From: Candidatus Latescibacterota bacterium | GTDB taxonomy: Bacteria > Latescibacterota > UBA2968 > GCA-2709665 | Direction: 5' to 3' | Length of the DNA stretch: 5,834 nt | NCBI GenBank assembly: GCA_012271065.1 | Contig: JAAXHE010000168.1 | Location: 1 to 5,834, forward strand | Shown here: positions 1 to 5,834 of the stretch, piece after piece | Position numbering within the stretch: the stretch's first letter is position 1 | Layout: every line of letters begins with the position of its first letter | Program-made: the position numbers and the translations under genes | The notes under the pieces: model-generated | The model's database searches: none | Told to the model about the DNA's origin: nothing | Seen by the model: the letters and a program-made list of their open reading frames with translations, nothing else

Positions 1-53
1 AGAGCAACTGCCTTCTAAGCAGTAGGTCGCAGGTTCGAGTCCTGCCGGGAGTG
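1..53 (+). tRNA. tRNA-Arg (anticodon UCU), 5' end cut off by the window edge
   Basis: This is the 3' two-thirds of a tRNA. The anticodon stem pairs ACTGC (7-11) with GCAGT (19-23) around the loop CTTCTAA, which places TCT (14-16) as the anticodon, reading AGA arginine codons. The T arm is GCAGG / TTCGAGT / CCTGC (29-45). The 3' acceptor strand follows at 46-52, with discriminator G at 53. The next bases are TAT, so CCA is not encoded and must be added after transcription. The 5' acceptor strand and most of the D arm lie outside the window. The gene shares its orientation with tRNA-His 17 bases downstream, and the two are probably co-transcribed. Confidence 0.93.
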
Positions 54-70
54 TATTACATCAGCTTGTG

Positions 71-147
71 GTGGGTGTAGCTCAGATGGTTAGAGCGCCT
101 GGTTGTGGCCCAGGAGGTCGGGGGTTCAAGTCCCCTCACTCACCCCA
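71..147 (+). tRNA. tRNA-His (anticodon GUG)
   Basis: This is a complete tRNA cloverleaf. The acceptor stem pairs GTGGGTG (71-77) with CACTCAC (137-143), with one G-T pair. The D stem is GCTC / GAGC. The anticodon stem CCTGG / CCAGG encloses TTGTGGC, giving anticodon GTG (105-107). The T arm is GGGGG / TTCAAGT / CCCCT. G at position 70 can serve as the extra G-1 typical of tRNA-His, facing discriminator C at 144. CCA follows directly at 145-147, so the 3' end appears to be genomically encoded, unlike the neighbouring tRNA-Arg. Confidence 0.97.
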
Positions 148-169
148 TTCTTTGCCTGGCTGTTTCTCG

Positions 170-208
170 CCTTTGGTTCCCCCGGGATATTGGAACCAAA
201 GGTTTTTT
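170..208 (+). terminator. Rho-independent terminator of the tRNA-Arg/tRNA-His transcript
   Basis: A perfect 11-base-pair stem joins 170-180 (CCTTTGGTTCC) to 192-202 (GGAACCAAAGG) across an 11-base loop. Six T residues follow at 203-208. It lies 23 bases after the CCA of tRNA-His, as expected for the end of a tRNA operon. It also lies only 17 bases before the ATG of the next gene. Confidence 0.92.
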
Positions 209-225
209 AACGTCTGAAATTGCCA

Positions 226-1587
226 ATGATTCCGAAGAACCACCTTCGAAACGGCTCAACGCGGGTTGTGATCATCGGTCTGGATGGTACACCCTGCAGT
301 TTGATAAACCGGTTTGTCGCCGACGGCCGGATGCCGAATTTCGCCGGGCTGCTGCAAGCCGGAAGTCTGGCGGGAATGGAATCGGTCCTGCCGACGGTAT
401 CGTCGGTCGCATGGGCGTCAATGGTAACCGGGTGTAATCCAGGCAAGCACAATATCTTTGGTTTTATAGACCGAGTGCCTGACACCCATGAAATGTACAT
501 TCCTACGTCCAGATCGATGCGCGCCAGGACCTGGACGGAGATTTTCAGCGGGATGGGCAGGCGGGTCTTTTCCATGGGGGTTCCGACAACCTACCCCCCA
601 CGGGCGGTGAACGGAATTCTGATTTCCGGGTTTCTGGCGCCGGATCTGAACCGGAGTACCTATCCCGCCTCGGTGGCGCGTGAGCTGGCTGCAATGGGGT
701 ATCGAATCGACATCGACGCCTGGCTCGCCCGTAGGGACAGGGAGCGATTCCTCGACGATGTCTTTCAGGCCATGGAACGGCGGTTCGACGCGATGTTCCA
801 TTTCCTTGACCAGGAACCCTGGGACCTGTTTGTCGCCCACGTCCTGGAGACGGACAGGCTGCACCATTTTCTCTGGGGTCTGGTCGAAGACGGCAGTCAG
901 TCCTATCTGCCTTGGTTTCACAGGTTTTACGACCGTGTTGACCGCGCCATCGGTGAGGTTGCGGACCGGCTTGACGATGGCACACTGCTGATGATTGTCT
1001 CCGATCACGGGTTCTGCAAGTTGAAGCATGAGGTCCATTTGAATTACTGGCTGCACCAGGCCGGTTTCCTGCGTTTTCGCGGTCGAACGGCCAGGGGGCT
1101 CCGCGATCTCGCGCCCGACACACGATGTTATTCGTTATTGCCCGGGCGCATGTATCTTTCCCTGCGGGGTCGTGAGCGCGGGGGGCGCGTGGAGCCAGGC
1201 GCGGAATACGAAGCGCTGAGAGGGGATATCGCCGACGGCCTGATGCAGATCCGGGATCCGGAAACGGGTGAGCCGGTGATCTGGAGAATCTTCAGACGCG
1301 AGGAACTCTACGCCGGCGATGCCTTCGAACTGGCGCCGGATCTGATCGCCATGCCAGCGGCTGGTTACGATTTGAAGGGCGGTTTTGACAGTGAAGTACT
1401 GATGGATCGCGGCCCGGTAAACGGCACTCATACGTTTTCGGACGCGATGTTTTTCATCAATCGCAAGGTGGATCTATCGTGCCGGGTCCGGCTGATCGAC
1501 GTGTTCCCGACGCTCTTTGATGCCGTCGGACTCGAGGTTCCCGTTGGCGTGGACGGGCGGTCCTTGGTTGCCGGCCGTGTGAACTGA
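226..1587 (+). CDS. Alkaline phosphatase superfamily protein, type I phosphodiesterase/nucleotide pyrophosphatase-like
   Basis: This encodes a predicted cytoplasmic metal-dependent hydrolase of phosphate esters; the substrate cannot be told from sequence. Numbered from ATG 226 (453 residues), the N-terminal strand VVIIGLDG supplies metal ligand D20. The segment PTVSSVAWAS followed by TG and NPGKH aligns with the nucleophile region of nucleotide pyrophosphatases, making S59 the likely nucleophile. D210 and H214 (TDRLHH), D260 and H261 (SDHGF) and H402 (GTH) complete the usual two-zinc site. The C-terminal FPTLFDAVGLEVP and DGRSL is the typical family ending. No signal peptide or membrane segment is visible. 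The start is uncertain: TTG 220, ATG 226 and GTG 268 are all in frame and none has a clear ribosome binding site. GTG 268 would begin inside the conserved first strand and is less likely. It is followed by the cytochrome gene after 83 bases. The family call is firm; the reaction is inferred. Confidence 0.88.
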   Translation: MIPKNHLRNGSTRVVIIGLDGTPCSLINRFVADGRMPNFAGLLQAGSLAGMESVLPTVSSVAWASMVTGCNPGKHNIFGFIDRVPDTHEMYIPTSRSMRARTWTEIFSGMGRRVFSMGVPTTYPPRAVNGILISGFLAPDLNRSTYPASVARELAAMGYRIDIDAWLARRDRERFLDDVFQAMERRFDAMFHFLDQEPWDLFVAHVLETDRLHHFLWGLVEDGSQSYLPWFHRFYDRVDRAIGEVADRLDDGTLLMIVSDHGFCKLKHEVHLNYWLHQAGFLRFRGRTARGLRDLAPDTRCYSLLPGRMYLSLRGRERGGRVEPGAEYEALRGDIADGLMQIRDPETGEPVIWRIFRREELYAGDAFELAPDLIAMPAAGYDLKGGFDSEVLMDRGPVNGTHTFSDAMFFINRKVDLSCRVRLIDVFPTLFDAVGLEVPVGVDGRSLVAGRVN

Positions 1588-1660
1588 GTCATGGCCGGTC
1601 GCGCGGGTCGGACGCATTGGCGTGTCGCGGGACGCTCCAGCCCTTTTCACGATAGTACTT

Positions 1661-1666
1661 AAGGGG
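1661..1666 (+). promoter_or_regulatory. Ribosome binding site of the cytochrome gene
   Basis: AAGGGG lies four bases before ATG 1671. An in-frame TAG at 1653-1655, with no start codon between it and the ATG, fixes the start of the cytochrome gene at 1671. Confidence 0.7.
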
Positions 1667-1670
1667 CGTT

Positions 1671-2270
1671 ATGGCGAATCTGTTTCTGATTCTGCTCGGA
1701 ATGGGTATCGCGGCGACCGGCGCGCACGACGACCGGGGCCACGTTTTGGACACGAGTGAAGAGAATATGGAGCGAATTGCCGCGTCACTCGGCGTACGGT
1801 GTTCCCATTGTCACACGGTACGCGGGCCTGACGGAAAACCTGATTTCATGGCGCCTTCGTTGTTCAAGCACACTGCCGTCCATATGAAAGTCCACTTTGT
1901 GGACGGACTGAGAACCGCCGATGGAGAAGCGCTGGACTGCATGTCTTGCCACCAGGGTAACGCCCGGTTCGTTCCACGGGACGTTGAGAACGCCAGTCCC
2001 TCCAACCTGTCGGAGCGGATGCCGCGGCGGGAGATTTACCGGAAGATGAAGGCTATTGAGAAGGCGCTCGGGGTAAACTGTGAATTCTGCCACGTCAGAC
2101 GTGAGGACGGACGCCTCGCGCCTGAGCAGCCAACCAGACATAAGCTGATGGCCAAATTCATGATGGACCACTACGAGGGATCGCTGGTCACGTCGGACGG
2201 GACGCCGGTCACGTGCGGAACCTGCCACGCAGGCGCGGCAGAATTCCTGCCGCGTTCGACCGGTGAATAG
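1671..2270 (+). CDS. Exported tetrahaem cytochrome c with two reaction-centre-cytochrome-like modules
   Basis: This 199-residue protein has four CXXCH haem c attachment motifs: C44-H48, C90-H94, C137-H141 and C182-H186. It falls into two similar halves, about residues 31-103 and 124-195. Each runs LGV-x-C-xx-CH, a long helix-like stretch, then a second CXXCH followed by an (F)xPR tail. The LGVNCEFCH and VTCGTCHAG wording resembles the photosynthetic reaction-centre cytochrome c subunit family (CytoC_RC), whose members also occur in non-photosynthetic bacteria. M33 and M126 each lie 11 residues before a CXXCH, and M72 and M164 each lie 18 before the next, so they are candidate axial ligands. 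Residues 4-17 are hydrophobic and end near A18, as in a signal peptide, although the usual early Lys or Arg is missing. Haem c attachment would take place outside the cytoplasmic membrane. The likely role is electron transfer; the partner is unknown, and no cytochrome maturation or photosynthesis gene is in the window. Confidence 0.87.
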   Translation: MANLFLILLGMGIAATGAHDDRGHVLDTSEENMERIAASLGVRCSHCHTVRGPDGKPDFMAPSLFKHTAVHMKVHFVDGLRTADGEALDCMSCHQGNARFVPRDVENASPSNLSERMPRREIYRKMKAIEKALGVNCEFCHVRREDGRLAPEQPTRHKLMAKFMMDHYEGSLVTSDGTPVTCGTCHAGAAEFLPRSTGE

Positions 2271-2294
2271 ACGATTCATACTAGTACAGCAAAC

Positions 2295-2328
2295 AGAAGG
2301 GCCGGACGGATTGCCGTCTGGCCCTTCT
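2295..2328. terminator. Bidirectional hairpin terminator between convergent genes
   Basis: A 15-base-pair stem joins 2295-2309 to 2314-2328 around the four-base loop ATTG. It lies 24 bases after the cytochrome stop codon and 21 bases beyond the nrdJ stop on the other strand. The plus strand continues into a weak pyrimidine run (TCGTATTA). The minus strand continues GTTTGCTGT. Neither is a full T tract, but position and stem strength support termination of both genes. Confidence 0.82.
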
Positions 2329-2349
2329 TCGTATTATCACACGGCTCTG

Positions 2350-5300
2350 CTATGAACAACCAACCGAATTCCCGCAATTCAGGCAGCGATAGCACGAACC
2401 GTTACGAACGGTGATATGACCACATGTGTCGCAAAATGGAGCGTCGCCCATCATCTGCGAGAGCTGACCGTCCAGAACCATCGCTTGAGGATGTGCGTGC
2501 GCTTCCGTCTGGGATGACGATCCGTTGGACACCGTTTGCTGTGAACCGACACCGCCCGCGCCGTTGGAGGCCGGACTGGCTTTGGGCTCGGGGTCTGCCG
2601 ACGGTGAAGCGCTCGGCGAATCGGCACGAGTACCGGGGGCTTCGGGACTTTGTGTTGAGAGTGAGATCACTTCGGATTCCAGGTCGTGGCGATCGTTGAT
2701 ATCGGATGCGATGTCTTCGGGTTTAACCTGCAGAAAGTCGGTCCGACCGAGATATTCATAGCCGAGAACCCGGAAAACGTAGTCGATGACGGATGTAGCG
2801 AATTTAATATTGGGATGATCGACGGTTCCCCAGGGTTCGAAACGCGTGAAGGTAAAGCCGTCGACGTATTCCTCGAGGGGTACGCCGTATTGCAGGCCCT
2901 TGGACACGGCAATGGCAAAGCAGTTCAGCATACTGCGGAATGGTGCGCCTTCCTTGCTCATGTCGATGAAGATTTCACCCAGAGCGCCATCCTCATATTC
3001 GCCTGTGCGCAAGTAGACTTTCTGATTGGCGACACGCGCTTCCTGCGTGAACCCGCTTCGCCTTTGCGGCAGCCGCCGCCTAGTCGGTCGGTTTACCAGC
3101 GTGACAGGCGCCGGTGCTGATTTGCCGCGGCCGTCTTCCGCCGCCTGCCCGGGCGATTCTTCGGCTTCGGCGGCTTCCGCTTCGGCGTCGGTCTTTGTGG
3201 CCGTACTCAGAGGCTGAGAGAGTTTAGAGCCATCCCTATAGATGGCTACAGCCTTTAATCCCAAATCCCATCCCTTGATATAGAGACCTTCGATTTCCTC
3301 GGCTGTGGTTTCGTTCGGGACGTTTACGGTCTTGGAAATGGCGCCGCAGATAAACTTCTGGGCGGCGGACATCATGCCCAGGTGGGCCATAGGCGCAATA
3401 AAGCGCTTGCCGTGTTTGCCGCACTTGTTCGCGCAGTCAAATATGGGCAGATGTTCATCTTTGAGGTGCGGCGCTCCCTCGACGGTCATGCGGCCACAGA
3501 TGAATTCGTTGGCTTCGTCGATTTGTGATTCGGTAAAGCCGAGTTCGGAAAGCAGGTTGAAACCGGGTGCGCCGTACTGCTCGGGCGAGAAGCCCAGGCG
3601 TCCCATCAGGCTGTCTCCCATAATCCATGGTGTGAAGGCGAATTCCAGCTCGAGGACGCCGGGAAGGACGCCTTCCGCCTTTGCCAGATCACCGGGGCCG
3701 AAGCCTTTTGCCTTCAATGACTCGTCGTTGATGTGTGGTGCGTCTTTCAGAGAGAGCCGTCCGCAGAGGTAGGTGATGATATCCGTGATTTCGTGAGAGG
3801 AATAGCCGAGTCGTTCAAGGGCTTCCGGTACGGCGTGGTTGACAATCTTGAAATAGCCGCCGCCCGCGAGCTTTTTGAACTTAACCAGCGCGAAATCGGG
3901 TTCGATGCCGGTTGTGTCGCAGTCCATCAGCAGGCCGATGGTGCCTGTCGGCGCTATCACCGTAGCCTGCGCATTACGATAGCCGTACTCTTCGCCCAGT
4001 TCGACCGCCTGGTCCCAGTCTTCCTGTGCCGCGCGAAGCAGGTCGCGCGGGCAGGCGCGGGCGTCGATATTGTAAGCCGCGTCGCGGTGCATGTTCATGA
4101 CGTTGAGCATCGGGCCGCGGTTCTTTTCAAAGCCGGGAAACGGACTCTTGTCGGCTGCCAGGCGGGCCGACGTTGCGTAGGCCTGTCCACACATGATTGC
4201 AGTGATGGCGGCGCAAATGGCCCTGGCTCCCTCGCTGTCGTAGGGCAGCCCCTGCACCATCAGGAGTGTGCCCAGATTGGCATATCCGAGGCCGAGCGGG
4301 CGGTAGTCGTGGCTGTTCCGCGCGATCATCCGCGTGGGATAGGATGCGAAATCGACCAGGATTTCCTGGGCCATGAAAAAGATCTTGCAGGCATAACGGA
4401 AACCGTCTATGTCGAAGGAACCGTCGTCATTGAGGAACTTCATGAGGTTGATAGAGGCCAGGTTGCAAGCCGTGTCGTCGAGGAACATGAACTCCGAACA
4501 CGGGTTGGACCCGTAGATGCGGTCGGTGCCGGCGCACGTGTGCCAGTGGTTGATCGTGGTGTCGTACTGCATACCGGGATCGGCACAGGCCCATGCGGCT
4601 TCCGCGATCTGCCGCATGAGATTGCGTGCCTTGTGCGTTTCGTAGACTTCGCCGGTTGTGCGCAGCCGGGTATGCCACTCGCCGTCGTCTTTACAGGCCT
4701 GCATGAATGCGTCGGTGACGCGCACGGAGTTGTTGGAGTTCTGGCCGGAAACGGTCTGGTACGCCTCTCCGTTGAAGTCCGAGCTGTAGCCGGCGGCCAT
4801 AAGCGCGGCCACTTTCTTCTCTTCCTTAACCTTCCAGTTGATAAAGTCGAGAATTTCAGGATGATCCATGTCCAGGCAGACCATCTTGGCGGCGCGTCTT
4901 GTCGTCCCTCCCGATTTGATGGCGCCGGCGCCCTTGTCAAGGACTTCCAGAAAAGACATCAGGCCGGAAGAGACGCCGCCTCCCGAAAGCTTTTCCATTT
5001 TTCCGCGAATCCTGGAAAAGTTGGTACCGGTGCCGGATCCGTATTTGAAGAGTCGGACCTCGCTCTTCAGCAATTCGAAGATGTCCATGGTGTCGTCGTG
5101 AACGGACTGGATATAGCAGGCGGAGCACTGGGGATGTGAATAGGAGTCTTCGGTTTCGGATACGCATTCCCGGTCCCAATCCCAGTGCCAGTTGCCGCCG
5201 CTGCCTTGAATGCCGTATTCGTGGTGCAGCCCGCAGTTGAACCAGACCGGCGAATTGAAAGCGCCCATTTGATGCACGAGGTGGTAGGCAAGTTCCGCTT

Positions 5301-5616
5301 CGAAGGTGTCCGCGTCTTCGGGCGAGTCGAAATATCCTCCCTGGTCCTCCCCGGCCTTGCGGATCGTGCGGGCGACCCGGTGCATCACCTGGCGCACGGA
5401 GGTCTCGTGTCCGGTCTCTGGCACGCCCCGTTTTCTGAAGTATTTGGATACGACGATATCCGTTGCGAGTTGTGACCACTCGGCAGGTACTTCGGCGTCG
5501 TCCATGCGAAAGACTTCAGACCCGTCGGGGTTGGTGATAACGGATGTTTTCTTTACGTATTCGACCTGATCCAACGGATTCCGGCCGGGCGTGGTCTGCC
5601 TGCGTTCAAGCTTCAT
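2350..5616 (-). CDS. nrdJ: Adenosylcobalamin-dependent (class II) ribonucleotide reductase
   Basis: This 1088-residue cytoplasmic enzyme reduces ribonucleotides to deoxyribonucleotides using a thiyl radical generated from coenzyme B12, without needing oxygen or a separate radical subunit. The active-site motif NPCSEF gives N371, thiyl C373 and E375. C384, eleven residues on, and C167 (QCSACY) match the redox cysteine pair of class II enzymes. PTGTI (556-560) is the conserved substrate-phosphate loop. SGAISKT-like wording (CGAISKTVNVP, 758-767) and IYRDGSKLSQPL (792-803) are further family signatures. After an Ala/Glu-rich linker (about 804-838) comes a TSCPD domain (about 865-957), then a Ser/Pro/Ala-rich linker (about 985-1045). 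The tail has CDTC (1062-1065), CYRC and C1081 (1075-1081) and a terminal GCS, the zinc-ribbon ending of this long subfamily. The ATG is supported by GGAGG ten bases further upstream. The gene appears intact and is transcribed alone towards the cytochrome gene. Confidence 0.97.
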   Translation of the reverse strand: MKLERRQTTPGRNPLDQVEYVKKTSVITNPDGSEVFRMDDAEVPAEWSQLATDIVVSKYFRKRGVPETGHETSVRQVMHRVARTIRKAGEDQGGYFDSPEDADTFEAELAYHLVHQMGAFNSPVWFNCGLHHEYGIQGSGGNWHWDWDRECVSETEDSYSHPQCSACYIQSVHDDTMDIFELLKSEVRLFKYGSGTGTNFSRIRGKMEKLSGGGVSSGLMSFLEVLDKGAGAIKSGGTTRRAAKMVCLDMDHPEILDFINWKVKEEKKVAALMAAGYSSDFNGEAYQTVSGQNSNNSVRVTDAFMQACKDDGEWHTRLRTTGEVYETHKARNLMRQIAEAAWACADPGMQYDTTINHWHTCAGTDRIYGSNPCSEFMFLDDTACNLASINLMKFLNDDGSFDIDGFRYACKIFFMAQEILVDFASYPTRMIARNSHDYRPLGLGYANLGTLLMVQGLPYDSEGARAICAAITAIMCGQAYATSARLAADKSPFPGFEKNRGPMLNVMNMHRDAAYNIDARACPRDLLRAAQEDWDQAVELGEEYGYRNAQATVIAPTGTIGLLMDCDTTGIEPDFALVKFKKLAGGGYFKIVNHAVPEALERLGYSSHEITDIITYLCGRLSLKDAPHINDESLKAKGFGPGDLAKAEGVLPGVLELEFAFTPWIMGDSLMGRLGFSPEQYGAPGFNLLSELGFTESQIDEANEFICGRMTVEGAPHLKDEHLPIFDCANKCGKHGKRFIAPMAHLGMMSAAQKFICGAISKTVNVPNETTAEEIEGLYIKGWDLGLKAVAIYRDGSKLSQPLSTATKTDAEAEAAEAEESPGQAAEDGRGKSAPAPVTLVNRPTRRRLPQRRSGFTQEARVANQKVYLRTGEYEDGALGEIFIDMSKEGAPFRSMLNCFAIAVSKGLQYGVPLEEYVDGFTFTRFEPWGTVDHPNIKFATSVIDYVFRVLGYEYLGRTDFLQVKPEDIASDINDRHDLESEVISLSTQSPEAPGTRADSPSASPSADPEPKASPASNGAGGVGSQQTVSNGSSSQTEAHAHPQAMVLDGQLSQMMGDAPFCDTCGHITVRNGSCYRCLNCGNSVGCS

Positions 5617-5626
5617 ATGGAGACTT

Positions 5627-5631
5627 CCTCC
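5627..5631 (-). promoter_or_regulatory. Ribosome binding site of nrdJ
   Basis: Read on the minus strand, GGAGG lies ten bases before the nrdJ ATG at 5616-5614, within a longer GGAGGAA. It supports this start. The same bases can pair with TCTCC just downstream (5619-5623) in a short hairpin. Confidence 0.85.
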
Positions 5632-5680
5632 GGGTATCTGGAATTGGTATGAAACGGCAAAACAAAGAGGCCCCGCCTGG

Positions 5681-5700
5681 TAAACCTCTCGAGACGTTTA
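5681..5700. promoter_or_regulatory. Near-perfect 20-base palindrome upstream of nrdJ, possible operator
   Basis: The arms are TAAAC and GTTTA, flanking a central self-complementary TCTCGAGA with one C on each side. Only the pair of C positions breaks the symmetry, so 18 of 20 bases obey it. It lies 64 bases before the nrdJ ATG, a usual distance for a repressor or activator site. No known operator consensus was recognised, and no promoter can be placed with confidence. Confidence 0.4.
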
Positions 5701-5714
5701 GAGCCGCAAAGATC

Positions 5715-5745
5715 CTGGCCGCCTGGACAAGGTTACGGCGGTCAG
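5715..5745. repeat. Inverted repeat (hairpin) upstream of nrdJ
   Basis: A stem of nine pairs joins 5715-5723 (CTGGCCGCC) to 5737-5745 (GGCGGTCAG) across a 13-base loop, with one G-T pair on the plus strand. No T run follows on either strand, so it is not an obvious terminator. It lies about 100 bases upstream of nrdJ and may be part of its leader or promoter region. Confidence 0.45.
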
Positions 5746-5834
5746 TTAAATCGAACGGTTAGAAGCTGTATTGGAGTTCCTGGTGAGCTCCCGAGCGCGA
5801 GCGAAAACGTGGCGGTTATGAGGCGCGAGGGGCG

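Larger units (their letters stand above)
5617..5834. other. Non-coding stretch upstream of nrdJ to the window edge
   Basis: No convincing gene is seen in these 218 bases. Apart from the nrdJ ribosome binding site and the two inverted repeats listed separately, there is a small imperfect hairpin at 5773-5791 (seven pairs, five-base loop). I see no clear sigma-70 promoter, no paired NrdR boxes and no cobalamin riboswitch core. The nrdJ promoter is presumably here. Confidence 0.5.

Noticed and set aside
418..1056. Minus-strand open frame of 212 codons inside the phosphodiesterase gene
   Set aside because: It overlaps a gene with all its catalytic motifs intact and has no recognisable protein features.
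1588..1670. Promoter for the cytochrome gene (TTGGCG at 1617-1622 as a -35)
   Set aside because: No matching -10 box lies at a usual distance; the gene may be co-transcribed with the phosphodiesterase gene.
2686..3120. Plus-strand open frame of 144 codons antisense to the 3' part of nrdJ
   Set aside because: It is a mirror of the TSCPD region of nrdJ, with no family signature or ribosome binding site.
3733..5139. Long plus-strand open frame (468 codons) antisense to nrdJ
   Set aside because: It lies wholly within the nrdJ coding region, shows no recognisable domain and has the composition of a reverse-strand shadow of a GC-rich gene.
5649..5762. Possible 37-residue basic peptide (MKRQNKEAPPG...) divergent from nrdJ
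   Set aside because: It has only a weak GGAA before the ATG, no known family, and overlaps the palindrome and hairpin of the nrdJ upstream region. Its basic composition is suggestive but conservation would be needed to accept it.
5617..5834. Cobalamin riboswitch or NrdR boxes controlling nrdJ
   Set aside because: Neither the B12-box core nor a pair of NrdR-like AT-rich boxes could be found on either strand.
5818..5834. ATG at the right edge as the start of a divergent gene
   Set aside because: Only five codons are visible and no ribosome binding site precedes it.

Overview
The window looks like an ordinary bacterial chromosome segment of fairly high GC content. It holds the end of a tRNA cluster, two plus-strand protein genes, and one long minus-strand gene that converges on them. 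The organism cannot be named from the sequence. An adenosylcobalamin-dependent ribonucleotide reductase of the long zinc-ribbon type and a reaction-centre-like multihaem cytochrome c would fit Acidobacteriota or a similar soil or sediment lineage, but this is inference.

Layout from left to right: the 3' part of tRNA-Arg(UCU) (1-53), a complete tRNA-His(GUG) (71-147) and a strong intrinsic terminator (170-208). Only 17 bases beyond the terminator comes an alkaline phosphatase superfamily enzyme of the type I phosphodiesterase / nucleotide pyrophosphatase kind (226-1587), with all its metal ligands present. An 83-base gap with a good ribosome binding site leads to a small exported tetrahaem cytochrome c (1671-2270), built from two copies of a two-haem module. 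A long hairpin (2295-2328) lies between this gene and the convergent nrdJ and probably ends both transcripts.

nrdJ (2350-5616, minus strand) encodes a complete class II ribonucleotide reductase that makes deoxyribonucleotides for DNA synthesis. Its catalytic, redox and zinc-ribbon cysteines are all visible. The 218 bases upstream of nrdJ to the window edge hold no convincing gene, but contain a near-perfect 20-base palindrome and a second inverted repeat that could be regulatory.

The three protein genes show no obvious shared pathway: a hydrolase of unknown substrate, an electron carrier and a nucleotide-metabolism enzyme. I found no mobile element, CRISPR array, phage gene or clearly new system. 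The findings below are modest and mostly concern gene expression signals and domain architecture.
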